35,531 nucleotides of DNA, taken from Roseateles hydrophilus. GTDB taxonomy: Bacteria > Pseudomonadota > Gammaproteobacteria > Burkholderiales > Burkholderiaceae_C. Positions 14,911 to 23,473 of the stretch are shown here, piece by piece (the stretch's first letter is position 1; every line of letters starts with the position of its first letter). Where the stretch lies: the NCBI RefSeq assembly GCF_026712245.1, contig NZ_JAPPUY010000008.1, forward strand, positions 1-35,531. Direction: 5' to 3'. A program made the position numbers and the translations under genes. The notes under the pieces were generated by a model. It saw only the letters and a list, made by a program, of their open reading frames with translations, had not been told where the DNA came from and made no database searches.

Positions 14911-15816
14911 ATGCCGCTTGCTCTCGATCCCTCTCTCGTGACCTCCCGTGACTCCGGCCGGCCCGTGCGCTGGTGGGTGGGCATTGACGGCGGCGGCACC
15001 AGCACGCGTGCGCTGGTGGCCGATGCCGAGGGGCGCATCCTGGGGCGCGGCGAAGCCGGGGCTTCGGCGCTGAACCAGGGGGTCGACCAGGCCTGGCGGC
15101 ACATCGCCGAGGCCATCGCGGGCGCCGGCGTGGCGGGCTTGCAGCTGCAGGATTGTGCGCTGGGCCTGGGCCTGTCGGGCACGGGCGTGCCGGCGCAGTT
15201 GCAAGGCTTCTTGGCGGCCGATCCGGGCGTGGCGCGGTTCGCGCTGGTCACCGACGGCTTTGCCGGCCTGCTGGGCGCCCATGGTGGCGAGCCGGGCGGG
15301 CTGCTGATCTCGGGCACGGGCTCGGTGGCCGAGGCGCTGCTGCCTGACGGCTCGCACCGCATGACGGGCGGCTGGGGCTGGCAGATCGGCGACGAGGGCA
15401 GTGGCGCCTGGCTGGGCCAGCAGGCCATGAAGCTGGCCCACGCCGCCTTCGATGGCCGCGCACCGCGCGGCGCACTGGCTGACAGCGTTGGCGCCGTGGC
15501 CGGCACCCGCCGCGAGGACCTGCTGGCGTTCTGCGCGCAGGCCGGGCAGGGCGGCTACGCCAGCCTGGCGCGCCTGGTCTTCGAGAACGAGGCCAGCGAC
15601 CCCGCCGCCGCGGCGCTGCTGGACGCCGCCGCCCGCGCGCTGGACGCGCTGGCCGTCGCCCTCCATCCCACCTTGCCGCTGGCGCTGGCCGGCAGCATCG
15701 CGCTGCGCCTGGCTGACCGGCTCAGCCCGGCGCTGCAGGCGCGCCGTGTCGAACCCCAGGGCGACGCCGTGGCCGGCGCGCTCTGGCTGATCCAACAACA
15801 GAAGAACCCCGCATGA
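14911..15816 (+). CDS. BadF/BcrA-type N-acetylglucosamine/glucosamine kinase
   Basis: First gene of the operon. A 301-residue ASKHA-fold sugar kinase of the BadF/BadG/BcrA/BcrD ATPase family, as used for GlcNAc or glucosamine phosphorylation in several proteobacteria. The phosphate-1 loop GIDGGGTSTRALV is at 24-36, followed by LVTDGFAGLLGAHGG, LLISGTGSVAEALL and the family signature GGWGWQIGDEGSGAWLG. The product GlcNAc-6-P is the substrate of the NagA encoded two genes on. ATG 14911 lies about 18 bases after the predicted transcript start. The stop overlaps the next start by four bases (ATGA). The exact sugar (GlcNAc or GlcN) cannot be fixed from sequence; the presence of nagA favours GlcNAc. 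Confidence 0.9.
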   Translation: MPLALDPSLVTSRDSGRPVRWWVGIDGGGTSTRALVADAEGRILGRGEAGASALNQGVDQAWRHIAEAIAGAGVAGLQLQDCALGLGLSGTGVPAQLQGFLAADPGVARFALVTDGFAGLLGAHGGEPGGLLISGTGSVAEALLPDGSHRMTGGWGWQIGDEGSGAWLGQQAMKLAHAAFDGRAPRGALADSVGAVAGTRREDLLAFCAQAGQGGYASLARLVFENEASDPAAAALLDAAARALDALAVALHPTLPLALAGSIALRLADRLSPALQARRVEPQGDAVAGALWLIQQQKNPA

Positions 15817-16541
15817 GTGCTGTCTTTGATTTCAAGGCGGACCCGAACGCCGCGTCGCCCTTGTATATGCAACTGGCGCAGAGCCTGGCGACGGCCATCC
15901 GTGACGGCGTGTTCCATGCCGACGAGGCGCTGCCCAGCGAGCGTGTGCTGGCCGAGCAGCTGGAGCTGTCGCGCGTGACCGCGCGCAAGGCCATCGACCG
16001 GCTCGTGGAGCAGGGCCTCATCATCCGCAAGCGCGGCTCGGGCAACTACATCGCGCCCAAGCTGGAGCAGCCGCTGACGCGCCTGACCAGCTTCTCCGAA
16101 GAGCTGCACCAGCGCGGCTTCGTGCCAGGCTCGCGCTGGCTGCTGCGCGGCTTCACGCCGGCGGCGCCGGACGAGCAGCTGTCGCTGGAGCTCAAGAGCG
16201 GCGAGCGCGTCGCGCGGCTGGAGCGGCTGCGCCTGGCGGACTCGGTGGTCATGGCCTACGAGGTGAGCGTGCTGCCGCAGAGCGTGCTGCCCGACCCGCA
16301 GAAGGTCGAGGCGTCCCTCTACACCCACCTCGGCGAGCGCGCGCCGGTGCGCGCGCTGCAGCACATCCGCGCGCTGAACGCCGACGCCAAGCTCGCTGGT
16401 CTGCTGGAAGTGCCGTTAGGCGCAGCCGTGCTGTTCATCACGCGGGTGGGCTACCTGGCCTCGGGCCAGGCCGTCGAGCTGACGCATTCCTACTGCCGCA
16501 GCGACTACTACGACTTCGTCGCAGAAATGCGCCGCGACTGA
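15813..16541 (+). CDS. GntR/HutC-family regulator with UTRA domain (NagR-like)
   Basis: A 242-residue transcription factor. The N-terminal winged HTH covers about residues 15-80 (LPSERVLAEQLELSRVTARKAIDRLVEQG, then the wing KRGSGNYI). The UTRA effector domain follows (about 90-235; TRLTSFSEELHQRGFVPGS, AYEVSVLPQSVLPDP, VELTHSYCRSDYYDF). HutC-group members such as NagR/DasR/YvoA respond to GlcN-6-P or GlcNAc-6-P, which fits its place between kinase and nagA. It overlaps the kinase gene by four bases and nagA by one, so it is autoregulated. It is the best candidate for binding the TGG direct-repeat sites at 14754-14892, near 28300 and near 34370. The ligand is inferred from family and context. 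Confidence 0.92.
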   Translation: MSAVFDFKADPNAASPLYMQLAQSLATAIRDGVFHADEALPSERVLAEQLELSRVTARKAIDRLVEQGLIIRKRGSGNYIAPKLEQPLTRLTSFSEELHQRGFVPGSRWLLRGFTPAAPDEQLSLELKSGERVARLERLRLADSVVMAYEVSVLPQSVLPDPQKVEASLYTHLGERAPVRALQHIRALNADAKLAGLLEVPLGAAVLFITRVGYLASGQAVELTHSYCRSDYYDFVAEMRRD

Positions 16542-17665
16542 TGAAACTCGAAGGCGACATCGTCACGCCACAAGGCGTCATCCAGGGGCAGCTGCACATC
16601 GCGCAGGGGCGCATCGCCGCCATCGCGGGCGTGCCCGTCGATGCGGCGAGGGCGGGCGAGGGCGGCCGGCCGGTGCTGCTGCCGGGCTTCATCGACGTGC
16701 ATGTGCACGGCGGCGGCGGCCGCGACACGATGGAGGGGGGCGACGCCATCGAGGCCATTGCACGCCGCCATGTGCGCCACGGCACGACCGGCCTGCTGGC
16801 CACGACGATGACCGCCCCGGTCGGCGACATCGAGACGGCGCTGCGGGCGCTGGGCCCGGTGTGCCGCGAGCGCGGCGCGCAGTCGGCCCGCGTGCTGGGC
16901 GTGCACCTGGAAGGCCCCTACATCAGCCCCGGGCGGCTGGGCGCGCAGCCGGCCTACGCCATCCCCGCGACGCTGGCCGAGGTGCTGCGCCTGAGCGAGA
17001 TCGCGCCCATCAAGGTGCTGACCATCGCGCCCGAGATGGCCGGCCACCTCGCGTTGATCGGGCCGCTGCGCGACGCCGGCATCCGCGTGCAGATCGGCCA
17101 CAGCAACGGCAGCTACGAGGACGGCGTGGCCGCGCTGAACGCGGGCGCGTCCGGCTTCACCCACCTCTTCAACGCCATGACGGGCCTGCATCACCGCGAG
17201 CCCGGCATGGTGGGCGCGGCACTCGCGCATGGCGAGCATGCCGAGCTCATCCCCGACCTCTTGCACGTGCACCCCGGCGCCATCCGCACCGCGCTGCGCT
17301 GCATTCCCCACCTGTTCTGCGTGACCGACTCGACGGCCGCAGCCGGCATGCCCGATGGCGAGTACCGCCTGGGCGAGCACAAGGTGCAGAAGTGCCTGGG
17401 CGGCGTGCGCCTGGCCGACGGCACGCTGGCCGGCAGCGCACTGACCATGGACCAGGCGCTGCGCAACCTCGTGCAGCACCTGGGCCTGTCGCTGCCCGAT
17501 GCGGTGCGGCGCGTGTCCACCATCGCGGCGGACTACCTGGGCTTGTGGGACCGCGGGCGCCTCGCCGAGGGCGCGTGGGCCGATGTGGTGGTGATGAATG
17601 CGGGGCTGGCCCTGCAGCGTGTGTTTGTGGAAGGTGAAGAGATCGATGTCGTCGCTGATGCTTGA
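16541..17665 (+). CDS. nagA: N-acetylglucosamine-6-phosphate deacetylase
   Basis: Removes acetate from GlcNAc-6-P to give GlcN-6-P in the cytoplasm. The 374-residue amidohydrolase has the family metal and catalytic residues: H54-x-H56 in DVHVHGGGG, Glu124 in HLEGPY, His187 in QIGHSNG, His208 in THLFNAM and the catalytic base Asp263 in CVTDST. Length and motif order agree with bacterial NagA. The start overlaps the upstream stop as TGATG, and its 3' end overlaps the SIS gene by 20 bases, so translation is tightly coupled through the pathway. Confidence 0.97.
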   Translation: MKLEGDIVTPQGVIQGQLHIAQGRIAAIAGVPVDAARAGEGGRPVLLPGFIDVHVHGGGGRDTMEGGDAIEAIARRHVRHGTTGLLATTMTAPVGDIETALRALGPVCRERGAQSARVLGVHLEGPYISPGRLGAQPAYAIPATLAEVLRLSEIAPIKVLTIAPEMAGHLALIGPLRDAGIRVQIGHSNGSYEDGVAALNAGASGFTHLFNAMTGLHHREPGMVGAALAHGEHAELIPDLLHVHPGAIRTALRCIPHLFCVTDSTAAAGMPDGEYRLGEHKVQKCLGGVRLADGTLAGSALTMDQALRNLVQHLGLSLPDAVRRVSTIAADYLGLWDRGRLAEGAWADVVVMNAGLALQRVFVEGEEIDVVADA

Positions 17666-18680
17666 GGAGGCGCTGAGTGCGCCTGACGTGGTGGCCCGCC
17701 AGCTGGCGGCCGACCCGCTGAGTTACGCCCGCCTGGGCCAGGCCCTGCAGGAGGTGCCGCCCACCAGCGTGCTGACGATTGCGCGCGGCAGCTCCGACCA
17801 CGCGGCGCATTACCTGGCCTATCTCGTCATGGCGCGCCTGGGCCGGCTGGTCACGTCGCTGCCCATGTCGCTGATCACGCTGTACCAGAGCCGCATCCAC
17901 TGCGAGGGCCTGCTGTCGCTGGCGTTCTCGCAGTCGGGCCAGAGCCCCGACCTGATCGCGCCGACGCAGTTCTTCCGTGCCGGTGGCGCGCGCACGGTGG
18001 CCTTCGTCAACGCCAGCGGTTCGCCGCTGGCCGCCGCGGCCGAGCATGTGTTCGAGCTGCATGCCGGCCCCGAGAAGAGTGTGGCCGCCACCAAGAGCTA
18101 CATCGCTCAGCTGGTGGCCGGCGCGCGCGTCGTGGCTGCCTGGCAGCAGGACGACGCGCTGCGCGCCGCGCTGAACGTGCTGCCCGTCGCGCTGGAGCAG
18201 GCCAGCCAGCTGGACTGGAGCGCGGCCGTGCCGGCGCTGCAGGACGCGGACCGCCTGTTCGTGCTGGGCCGCGGCACGGGCCTGGCCGTCGCGATGGAAG
18301 CGGCGCTCAAGCTCAAGGAAACCTGCGGCATCCAGGCCGAGGCTTTCTCCGGCGCCGAGGTCAAGCACGGCCCAATGGCGCTGGTGCGCAACGGCTACCC
18401 GCTGCTGGTGTTCGCGCCGCGCGGCCCGGCCCAGGCCGGCCTGCTGGCGATCGCCGAGGAGATGAGCGCCCGCGGCGGCCGCGTGCTGCTGGCCGCGCCG
18501 CTGGGCACGTCGTGCCCGGCCGGTGTGCAGATGCTGCCGCTGGTGACGACGGGCAACGAGGACCTCGACCCCATCGCCCTCGTGCAGAGCTTCTATCCCA
18601 TGGTCGAGGCGCTGGCGCGTGCGCGCGGCTTCAACCCGGATGTCCCGCCCAACCTCGCCAAAGTCACCAAGACGCACTGA
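17646..18680 (+). CDS. SIS-domain glucosamine-6-phosphate deaminase (NagB-II type)
   Basis: Converts GlcN-6-P to fructose-6-P and ammonia. The 344-residue protein has two sugar isomerase (SIS) domains like the isomerase half of GlmS: domain 1 with ARGSSDHAAHYLAYL and the phosphate loop SFSQSGQSPD-type LAFSQSGQSPDLI, domain 2 with LGRGTGLAVAMEAALKLKE and EAFSGAEVKHGPMALV. There is no glutaminase domain, as in NagB-II of Shewanella. ATG 17646 has a purine-rich GAAGAG stretch upstream and lies inside the end of nagA; ATG 17658 is a minor alternative. It replaces the classical NagB, which is absent from this operon. Confidence 0.92.
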   Translation: MSSLMLEEALSAPDVVARQLAADPLSYARLGQALQEVPPTSVLTIARGSSDHAAHYLAYLVMARLGRLVTSLPMSLITLYQSRIHCEGLLSLAFSQSGQSPDLIAPTQFFRAGGARTVAFVNASGSPLAAAAEHVFELHAGPEKSVAATKSYIAQLVAGARVVAAWQQDDALRAALNVLPVALEQASQLDWSAAVPALQDADRLFVLGRGTGLAVAMEAALKLKETCGIQAEAFSGAEVKHGPMALVRNGYPLLVFAPRGPAQAGLLAIAEEMSARGGRVLLAAPLGTSCPAGVQMLPLVTTGNEDLDPIALVQSFYPMVEALARARGFNPDVPPNLAKVTKTH

Positions 18681-18682
18681 CC

Positions 18683-20155
18683 ATGAGTAACTTCGACCCC
18701 GGCCGCCTGGTGATGGTGGACATCCCCGGCAAGACGCTTGACGCCGAGACCGCCACCTTCCTGCGTGAGCAGCACATCCGCGCCGTCTGCCTGTTCCGCA
18801 AGAACATCGGCACCGAGGCCGAGGTGCGCACGCTGATGCGCGACCTGATCGAGGTGCTGGGCCCCGACGCCCTGATCGGCATCGATCAGGAGGGCGGCGC
18901 CGTCGTGCGCGTGACCTTCCTGCCGCAGCCGCCGTCGGCCATGGCGCTGGGCGCCAGCGGCGGCGCTGACCGTGCCGAGGCCGTGGGTGCAGCAGTGGCG
19001 CGCGGGCTGAAGTCGCTGGGCATCAACTGGAACTTCGCGCCGGTGCTGGACGTCAACAACAACCCGGCCAACCCGGTCATCGGCGAGCGCAGCTTCTCCA
19101 ATGACCCCGTTGAAGTGAGCCGTTTGGCCTCTGCGTGGATGCGCGGCTCGCTGCGCGAGGGCGTGGCCTGCTGCGTGAAGCACTTCCCCGGCCACGGCGA
19201 CACGCATGTGGACTCGCACCACGCGCTGCCCACGGTGGACAAGAGCCGCGCCGAGCTCAACGCGCTGGAGCTGGCGCCGTTCAAGGCGCTGGCAGGCCAG
19301 GCACCGGCCATGATGACGGCCCACATCGTCTACCCGCAGATCGACCCCGAGCGCCCGGCCACGCTGTCGCCCGCGCTGATCGGCGGCATCCTGCGCGGCG
19401 ACTGGGGCTATGACGGCGTCGTCATCACCGACGCGCTGATGATGAAGGCCGTGGCCGAGCGCTTCGGCTATGCGCGCTCGGCCGTCATGGCGCTGCAGGC
19501 CGGCGCCGACATGGTGCTGGCCCAGGGCTCGCCAGCCGAGCAGCTGGTGGCCATCAACGCGTTGCGCGAAGCCTTCGCCAGCGGTGCGTTGACGGCGCAC
19601 CAGGGCGAGGTGGCCAATGCAAGGCTGGACGAGCTGGCTGCCGCCTACCCGGCGCGCGCGGTGGACGACAGCGCCGCCCGCGCGGCCGACCACGCGCTGA
19701 TGAGCGAGGCCTGGGCCGCCGGCCTGACCGCGCTGCGTGGCGCCACGCCGCCTGCGCTGAACGCGCCCATCCGCGTCATCGTGCAGGGCGACGTGCCCAC
19801 TGACATGGTCTCCGAGGCCGGCCCCACGGGTCGCCAGGCCGTCGCGCTGTTCGAGGCCTTCACCGATGCCCAGGTGCAGATGGTGGACGACATCGCGCAG
19901 CTGGACTGGGCCACGGTGCCCAAGGACGGCCGGCTCAACGTGCTGGTGTCCACGCGCCGCGCGCGCTACGGCCTGACCGCCAGCGAGTGGCGGCCCGACC
20001 TGCACCTGTCGCTGTGGAACCCCTACCAGGCGCTGGACGTGCACGGCCCGACCGTGCTGACCTGGGGCTTCGCGCCCGGCGCGCTGGCCGGCCTGCGCGC
20101 CTGGCTGGAAGGCAAGACCCAAGCGACCGGCCGCGCGCCGCAAGGACTGCAGTGA
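18683..20155 (+). CDS. GH3 beta-N-acetylhexosaminidase, extended NagZ-like
   Basis: A cytoplasmic glycoside hydrolase of family 3 that should release GlcNAc from chitooligosaccharides or muropeptides. NagZ-type motifs: IGIDQEGGAVVR (65-76), KHFPGHGDT (166-174), the acid/base dyad Asp177-Ser-His179 and the nucleophile Asp250 in VITDALMMKA. At 490 residues it is about 150 longer than E. coli NagZ; the extra C-terminal part (about 345-490) resembles a GH3 C-terminal alpha/beta domain (IRVIVQGDVPTDM, LNVLVSTRRARYG). No signal peptide is present. The ATG at 18683 is two bases after the previous stop. It fits hydrolysis of imported chitobiose. Confidence 0.92.
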   Translation: MSNFDPGRLVMVDIPGKTLDAETATFLREQHIRAVCLFRKNIGTEAEVRTLMRDLIEVLGPDALIGIDQEGGAVVRVTFLPQPPSAMALGASGGADRAEAVGAAVARGLKSLGINWNFAPVLDVNNNPANPVIGERSFSNDPVEVSRLASAWMRGSLREGVACCVKHFPGHGDTHVDSHHALPTVDKSRAELNALELAPFKALAGQAPAMMTAHIVYPQIDPERPATLSPALIGGILRGDWGYDGVVITDALMMKAVAERFGYARSAVMALQAGADMVLAQGSPAEQLVAINALREAFASGALTAHQGEVANARLDELAAAYPARAVDDSAARAADHALMSEAWAAGLTALRGATPPALNAPIRVIVQGDVPTDMVSEAGPTGRQAVALFEAFTDAQVQMVDDIAQLDWATVPKDGRLNVLVSTRRARYGLTASEWRPDLHLSLWNPYQALDVHGPTVLTWGFAPGALAGLRAWLEGKTQATGRAPQGLQ

Positions 20156-21474
20156 TGACCCACGCCGCCCACCCGACCCAGGCCTCGGCCGTGACGCTCG
20201 ACGCCGCGGCCCCGCAGTCTGCAGTGCCGTCCAGCCCCATGCGCTGGATTCCCAGCCTGTACTTCGTGCAGGGCCTGCAGTTCTTCGTCGTCATGCTGAT
20301 TGCCGGCCTGATGTTCAAGCAGATGGGCGTGGCCAACGACCAGATCGCCCGCTGGACCGGCCTGATCGGCCTGGCCTGGGCCTTCAAGCCGCTGTGGAGC
20401 CCGCTGGTGGAGCTGGCGCGCAGCAAGAAGATGGTGGTCGTGGCCATGCAGTTCAGCGGCGCGGCGGGGTTGGGGCTGCTGGCGGTGGCGCTGCAGGCCA
20501 GCCACTTCTTTGCGCTCAGCATCGCGGTGCTGTTCTTCCTGGCCTATGCGTCGGCCACGCACGACATCGCCTGTGACGGCCTCTACATGGGCGCGCTGGA
20601 CGAGAAGCGCCAGGCTGCCTACGCCGGGTGGCAGGGCGCGTTCTTCAATGCGTCCAAGTTCCTGACGCTGGGCGGCCTGATGGTGCTGGCCGGGCGGCTG
20701 GAGACAAGCATGGGCGTGTTCAACGCCTGGAGCCTGATCTTCGTGATGCTGGCCGGCCTGCTGGCGCTGCTGGCGGCGTGGAACGCCAAGGCGCTGCCCA
20801 ACCCCGAGCGCGTGTCGGCCGAGCCGGTGAAGCTGGCCGAGATCGTGGCCGACTTCCTGAAGAAGCCGGGCATCTGGCAGATGGTGCTGTTCATCGTGAT
20901 CTTCCGGCTGGCCGAGGGCCAGGTGCAGACCATCGGCCCGCTGTTCCTTATCGAGGCACGCAGGGCTGACGGTGGGGGCGGCCTGGGCCTGACCAGCGAG
21001 CAGGTGGGCGGCGTGTACGGCACGGTGGGCACGGCGGCCTTCCTGGTGGGCTCCATCCTGGGCGGCTATTTCACGTCCTGGCTGGGCCTGAAGCGGGCGA
21101 TGCCGGTGCTGGTGATCGCGATGGCCATCCCCAACGCGGTGTTCTGGGGCCTGAGCCTGGCCATGCCGACCTCGGTCTGGACCATCGGCGCCGCCGTGGG
21201 CCTGGAGATGGCCGGTTACGGCTTCGGCTTCGTCGGCATGATCCTGTACATCATGCAGGTCGTGGCCCCGGGCCGCTACCAGACGGCCCACTACGCGCTG
21301 GGCTCGGGCGTCATGCAGCTGGGCTTCATCCTCAGCAAGACCATCAGCGGCGACATCCAGGTCGCGATGGGCTACCAGCACTTCTTCCTGTGGACCCTGG
21401 TGTGCGGCGTGCCGGCCTTGCTGCTGCTGCTGTGGGTGCCGCTGTCCAGCCGCGTGAGCGCGCCTGCCGCATGA
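20155..21474 (+). CDS. AmpG-like MFS transporter
   Basis: A 439-residue inner-membrane carrier with about 12 hydrophobic segments. Conserved elements include the first helix RWIPSLYFVQGLQFFVV, AYASATHDIACDGLYMG (helix 4-5) and RTIGPLFLIEARR-type VQTIGPLFLIEARR. The pattern recalls AmpG, the GlcNAc-anhydromuropeptide permease, but the setting points to uptake of chitobiose or other chitooligosaccharides into the cytoplasm. The start overlaps the GH3 stop (TGATG) and the end overlaps the GH16-like gene by four bases, so hydrolase and carrier are coupled. Substrate is inferred. Confidence 0.9.
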   Translation: MTHAAHPTQASAVTLDAAAPQSAVPSSPMRWIPSLYFVQGLQFFVVMLIAGLMFKQMGVANDQIARWTGLIGLAWAFKPLWSPLVELARSKKMVVVAMQFSGAAGLGLLAVALQASHFFALSIAVLFFLAYASATHDIACDGLYMGALDEKRQAAYAGWQGAFFNASKFLTLGGLMVLAGRLETSMGVFNAWSLIFVMLAGLLALLAAWNAKALPNPERVSAEPVKLAEIVADFLKKPGIWQMVLFIVIFRLAEGQVQTIGPLFLIEARRADGGGGLGLTSEQVGGVYGTVGTAAFLVGSILGGYFTSWLGLKRAMPVLVIAMAIPNAVFWGLSLAMPTSVWTIGAAVGLEMAGYGFGFVGMILYIMQVVAPGRYQTAHYALGSGVMQLGFILSKTISGDIQVAMGYQHFFLWTLVCGVPALLLLLWVPLSSRVSAPAA

Positions 21475-22331
21475 AGCGAGCCCTGACCCTGCTGGCCCTG
21501 GCGGCCGCGTGCTCGGCGCCTGCGCGTGCGCAGTCGACAGCCGAGTTCTTCGACGACTTCTCGCAGAAAGACCTCGACGCGCTGCGCGCCAACGGCTGGG
21601 TGCTGCGCGAGGGCAGCGGCCACCCCGGCCTGCCCGGCGCGCGCTTCTCGGCCGGGCAACTGGCGCTGGACGGCGGCCTGCTGACGCTGCGGCTGGACAC
21701 CGACGGCACGCCCGCCAACACCACGCTGGCCCAGCTGTGCGGGGCGCGCAAGTTCCTCATCGGCACGACCTCGGCGCGCGTGCGGCTGCGCGACACGCCG
21801 GGTTCGCGCGACCCCATCGTGCAGGCCTTCTTCCTGGCCGGGCCGCTGCGGCATGACTACGACCCCGACTTCAGCGAGGTCGACTTCGAGTACCTGCCGC
21901 ATGGCGGCTGGGGCAGCCCCGACACGCGGCTGTACGGCGTCAGCTGGCAGACCGTGCGCGTGCAGCCCTTCCAGCCGTTCAACCAGGCCTCGCAGCTGCC
22001 CGGCTCTTTCGACGGCTGGCAGCTGCTGACCGTGCAGGTGGAGGCCACGCGCACGCGGCATTACGTCAATGGCCGCCTGCTCGGCGAGCACACCGGCCGC
22101 AACGTGCCGGCCAAGCCCATGGCGATCAGCTTCAACCACTGGCTGTCGGCCGGTGCCGTGGCCGGCGCGCCGCGCGCCTACACGTTCGACGTGGACTGGG
22201 TGCTGCACCAGGCCGGCCGCACGCTCGCCCCCGAGGCCATGCAGGCCCGCGCCGAGCAGCTGCGCCAGCAGGGCGTGGCGCGCCACGACACCGTGCCCGA
22301 TGCGGGCCTCACCAGCGAGTGCAACCTATGA
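21471..22331 (+). CDS. secreted GH16-like glycoside hydrolase
   Basis: A 286-residue exported protein: signal peptide about 1-20 (MKRALTLLALAAACSAPARA, cleavage before QS). The mature part has the look of a concanavalin-type beta-sandwich, with the family 16 catalytic signature E-x-D-x-E at 136-140 (SEVDFEYLP), where Glu136 would be nucleophile and Glu140 acid/base. YVNGRLLGEHTG and ISFNHWLSAG fit later beta strands. Overall similarity to typical beta-glucanases is low, so the target is unclear: a glucan associated with chitin in fungal walls or chitin itself. It lies between the transporter and the GH18 gene with ATGA overlaps on both sides. Confidence 0.78.
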   Translation: MKRALTLLALAAACSAPARAQSTAEFFDDFSQKDLDALRANGWVLREGSGHPGLPGARFSAGQLALDGGLLTLRLDTDGTPANTTLAQLCGARKFLIGTTSARVRLRDTPGSRDPIVQAFFLAGPLRHDYDPDFSEVDFEYLPHGGWGSPDTRLYGVSWQTVRVQPFQPFNQASQLPGSFDGWQLLTVQVEATRTRHYVNGRLLGEHTGRNVPAKPMAISFNHWLSAGAVAGAPRAYTFDVDWVLHQAGRTLAPEAMQARAEQLRQQGVARHDTVPDAGLTSECNL

Positions 22332-23473
22332 AGAAGCTCTGGATCGCGGCGCTCGCCGTGGCGGCATCCCTGGCGCAGGCGCAAGCCGCCCGGCCGGTGG
22401 TCGGCACCTACATCCTGGCCGAGCGCGGCGTCGAGGTGGTCGAGCGCCTCCAGCCCGGCCGCGTGTCGCACCTGCTCTATGCCTTCCTGCTGATCTGCGG
22501 CGAGGGCCAGCGCAAGGAAGAGGCCGCTGCCTGCGCCGGCCGGCCCAACTTCAGCATTGCGCCGCACGCCGACCAGGCGACGTTCTCCGCCGCCTTCCAG
22601 CGCCTCAAGGCCCGCGACCCGCAGGTGCAGGTGCTGGCCTCGGTGGGCGGCTGGGGCGGGTCGGACCCGTTCTTCCACCTCGCCGCCAGCGCCGCCGGCC
22701 GTGCCGCCTTCGTGAAGGCCAGTACCGACTGGCTGCGCGCCCACCCGGGCTTCGACGGCCTGGACATCGACTGGGAGCACCCCGGCAACAACGGCGCCTC
22801 CAACGGCGTGCAGCTGGGCAGCCCGGCCGACGGCGGCTACTTCGTGCAGCTGCTGCAGGACCTGCGCGCGGGCCTGGACGCGCTGGGCCGCGAGACCGGC
22901 CGGCGCTATGCGCTGACGGTGGCCATCAACACCACGCAGGAGCAGCTGCGCCGCATGCCCATGGGCCCGGCCGCGCAGTCGCTGGACCTGGTGTTCATGA
23001 TGACCTACGACTTCGCCGGCCCCTGGACGCGCCAGGCCGCCCACCACACGGCGCTGCGCAGCGGCAAGCCGGGCGCGGACAGCCTGGAGAAGTCCGTTGC
23101 GGACCTGTTGGCCGAGGGCGTGCCCGCGGCCAAGATGGTGGCCGGCATCGCGATGTATGCGCGCGCCTTTGACGGCGTGAAGGCCGACGGCAGCTACGCC
23201 AAGCCCTGGCCCAATGCCGACGGCTCGGTGCCCTACAAGGACGTGGCCGCGCTGAAGGCCCGCGGCCTGAAGCCGGTGTTCGACAAGGCCACGCAGGCCT
23301 GGGCGCTGGTGGGCGACGGCAAGTACGTGGGCTACGACGACCCGCGCGCGGTGCGCGCCAAGGTCGCGTTCGCGAAGCGGGCCGGCCTGGCCGGCGTGTT
23401 CGCGTGGGAGCTGACGCAGGACAACGGCGAGATCCTGGACGCGATGGCCACCATGGCATCCCCGGCACCGTGA
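22328..23473 (+). CDS. secreted GH18 chitinase
   Basis: A 381-residue chitinase or endo-N-acetylglucosaminidase. A signal peptide covers about residues 1-20 (ends AQAQA). The TIM-barrel motifs are SVGGWG (105-110) and the catalytic D-G-L-D-I-D-W-E at 143-150 with Glu150 as acid. Later barrel residues are visible in MTYDFAG and FAWELTQDNGE. No chitin-binding domain is attached, which suggests activity on soluble or partly degraded chitin. It starts inside the end of the GH16-like gene (ATGA) and ends overlapping nagX (GTGA). Confidence 0.95.
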   Translation: MKKLWIAALAVAASLAQAQAARPVVGTYILAERGVEVVERLQPGRVSHLLYAFLLICGEGQRKEEAAACAGRPNFSIAPHADQATFSAAFQRLKARDPQVQVLASVGGWGGSDPFFHLAASAAGRAAFVKASTDWLRAHPGFDGLDIDWEHPGNNGASNGVQLGSPADGGYFVQLLQDLRAGLDALGRETGRRYALTVAINTTQEQLRRMPMGPAAQSLDLVFMMTYDFAGPWTRQAAHHTALRSGKPGADSLEKSVADLLAEGVPAAKMVAGIAMYARAFDGVKADGSYAKPWPNADGSVPYKDVAALKARGLKPVFDKATQAWALVGDGKYVGYDDPRAVRAKVAFAKRAGLAGVFAWELTQDNGEILDAMATMASPAP

